A DNA stretch of 25,416 nucleotides. Source: Chromera velia (Eukaryota; Sar; Chromeraceae). Shown one piece after another: positions 1-25,416 of the stretch. Positions within the stretch are counted from its first letter, which is position 1. The number at the start of each line of letters is the position of its first letter. Location: positions 91,143-116,558 of the forward strand of contig JAHBMJ010001184.1 in assembly GCA_018398765.1 (NCBI GenBank), given 5' to 3'. The notes under the pieces are model-generated. The model was given only the letters and a program-made list of their open reading frames with translations. It did no database searches and had not been told where the DNA came from. A program made the translations under genes and the position numbers.

Positions 1-356
1 TTGCATCTGTAGTTCTTTGCATGTGTGAAAACAGCTTCAAATAAAGTCTGTGCATACATGCGTACTAATCTGCACCATCCAAGGGAAAAGACGGTCGCTT
101 TAGGGCACGGCCTGGAAAGGGAGGCTCCATGGGTTAATTTGTTTGAAGCGCGGCAGAAGCTGCTTATGTCAAAATGAGGGAGGGAGCGACGGATCAGACT
201 TCCTTGCATCTCTGTTCCCTTTTACAGGCAGCAAGGACGGGGAATAGCAGTCTTTTCTTTTCTCAAATGGACGTGATACAACCATGCAGACATACAGATG
301 GACAAACAGTCACAAATTGTCCAAGCAAGACAGACTAGACTCACTCACTCACTCAC
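1..356 (-). other. Probable intron downstream of exon 45
   Basis: I find no second half of the LNR motif here. A possible acceptor, sense AACTACAG, lies at 7-8, which would put the next exon at position 6 and leftward; it would make this intron about 350 bp, a normal size. Low certainty. Confidence 0.35.
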
Positions 357-24154
<23,798 letters not shown>

Positions 24155-25102
24155 GGTGATGTGTCACTTCCGTGTCCGGAACTCTTGCACTCAGGTCTCT
24201 GGCTGGTGGAGTTCCACTCAAGTCACCAGACACGGATGTTCGCGCGTCAGGTGGTTACATGGGAAGCCGACGTGCAAGCAAGCGTTACGTGGGATGCCGT
24301 AGTGCGAGGACCTCGAATGCAATACTTTGTAGTACAGAGGTACCCGGGAACTGTGTGACTGTACAAAAGCAGGGCTAGGGAGCTGGCTGCAGAACCGAAG
24401 GTGTACATATCCAACCTGCAGGGGATGACTGCCGTCTCCTAATACTCTCCACAGAGGGGCATGATGATTCTGGAATCCGAGAGTGCCGTTGAAAATGTTT
24501 GGCAACACAAAGACAGCGAGAACAAAATCCGCGGTAGATTCTACACACCTACAATCAAACTGAAGCTCTGACGTTTCAGTCAAAAACTGTTCGAAGTCCT
24601 CTCGCATCTTGCAGGCACAGGCTGCCAGCTGGCTGCCAGGCATTGCCAGGCAGACTGAAGCATATCCCGCGGCGGCCGCGGGGCCCACGTGCAACGCGCG
24701 CTGCATCACCCCGGGCGTCCACACGGGGGGGGTATATGAGGGTTGCCGGCGGCGGGGTGGCATACAATCCTGGGAACCCCCCCCTGGGTCCGATTCGGAC
24801 GGCGGCGGGACGGCTTCACGCAGCCGAGACCCCCCCCAGCCGTCTCCATGCCGTCTCCGACACTCTTGGAGACGGTAAGGAACCTCAAAACCTTCTGCTG
24901 TCAATCAATGAATCACATGGTCTCGCACAGCAATGCAGCTGATATCAGACCAATGTCCATGATCAGCACAATTCATTGTTCTCGCGATTTGTTCATACGA
25001 TGATCATACAGTGTGTCAGTTTCAGGTGTTTGCATTGAACTCTTTGTTTCATTTCGTCAGCCTATCGTCAGCCTTAACTCTCTTTGGCCGTTTCATTTGA
25101 AG
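24155..25102. promoter_or_regulatory. Divergent intergenic region between the two genes
   Basis: It separates the two start codons (minus-strand ATG at 24154, plus-strand ATG at 25103) and so should hold both 5' UTRs and promoters. A GC-rich core at about 24650-24850 carries homopolymer runs of G or C at 24725-24732, 24777-24784 and 24831-24837. I see no clear TATA box. A 228-codon open frame on the minus strand (24218-24904) has no ATG start and no recognised family. Confidence 0.5.
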
Positions 25103-25416
25103 ATGGCCTCTCGCAAGGCAAAGTCTGCCTGGACTGAAGCAGACCAGCAGACTCTTACAGAGCAGAATGGCACACCTGCGGCGGACGGGCAGTCTGTTGA
25201 CTGTGATGTATGCCACGTCAAGATCAAACTGAAGAACGCCTTCCACCTCCATGAATTCTATCACACGAAGGAGACAGTCATTCAGAAACCGAAAGGAGAC
25301 GGCGAGGGGGGAGAAGGTAAAGAAGAGGGAAAGGACGATGCAGAGATGGGAGGAGTGGAAGAGAGAGATGATGGGGATGAAGTGATGGATGACTCAGAAA
25401 CTCAGACGATCGTCAC
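25103..25416 (+). CDS. C2H2 zinc-finger protein, 3'-partial
   Basis: The frame opens at ATG 25103 in a strong context (TTGAAGATGGCC). The upstream in-frame sequence has no ATG back to a TGA near 25000, so the start is well set. About 104 codons run to the window end without a stop. Residues about 34-54 match the classical finger C-x2-C-x12-H-x3-H (CDVCHVKIKLKNAFHL then HEFYH) with hydrophobic residues at the usual core positions. After it comes a Gly/Glu/Asp/Lys-rich acidic tail. A single finger followed by an acidic tail could be a nucleic-acid-binding or chromatin-linked protein, but this is inference. A GTAAAG at 25317 is a weak possible donor; the frame stays open through it. Confidence 0.7.
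   Translation, partial: MASRKAKSAWTEADQQTLTEQNGTPAADGQSVDCDVCHVKIKLKNAFHLHEFYHTKETVIQKPKGDGEGGEGKEEGKDDAEMGGVEERDDGDEVMDDSETQTIV

Noticed and set aside
24218-24904. 228-codon minus-strand open frame in the intergenic region
   Set aside because: No ATG at the start, GC-rich with homopolymers, no recognised family, and it does not connect in frame to exon 1, which has an upstream in-frame stop.

Overview
This window looks like nuclear DNA from an intron-rich protist with low-complexity-rich introns. The best guess is a chromerid-type alveolate such as Chromera, but that is inference from gene style only: many short exons in frame, GCC2/GCC3-like and LNR (Notch-type) cysteine modules, and TGCATGCA motifs. 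There is nothing prokaryotic here: no Shine-Dalgarno-led operons, and most long open frames are microsatellite artefacts or exons read through into introns.

Almost the whole window is one very large gene on the minus strand. Its ATG is at 24154 and it runs leftward off position 1. I reconstructed 45 coding exons by eye (plus two optional ones). They join in phase at every junction and give 6,179 nt, about 2,059 residues. The order is: an N-terminal signal peptide; about 1,150 residues of amphipathic-helix-rich and mixed sequence with no family I recognise; a cysteine-rich middle with a possible SUEL-lectin-like stretch; a run of ephrin-receptor/GCC2-GCC3-like cysteine repeats; then an LNR (Notch) module and the start of a second one at the left edge. 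The predicted product is a secreted or cell-surface ectodomain protein. No membrane anchor or stop codon is seen because the 3' end is missing.

From 24155 to 25102 is a divergent intergenic region with a GC-rich core. At 25103 a second gene starts on the plus strand. It opens with a good ATG context, has one classical C2H2 zinc finger followed by an acidic tail, and runs off the right edge.

The most unusual content is in the introns. Of the 45 5' splice sites, 41 read GTNNGT, with C at +3 in about half. At least 14 donors are the first unit of a tandem GTNN tetranucleotide array. Acceptors are overwhelmingly TGCAG, often GCATGCAG, and frequently lack a long polypyrimidine tract. Together these suggest a distinctive splice-signal system, or introns that spread or grew from repeat seeds.
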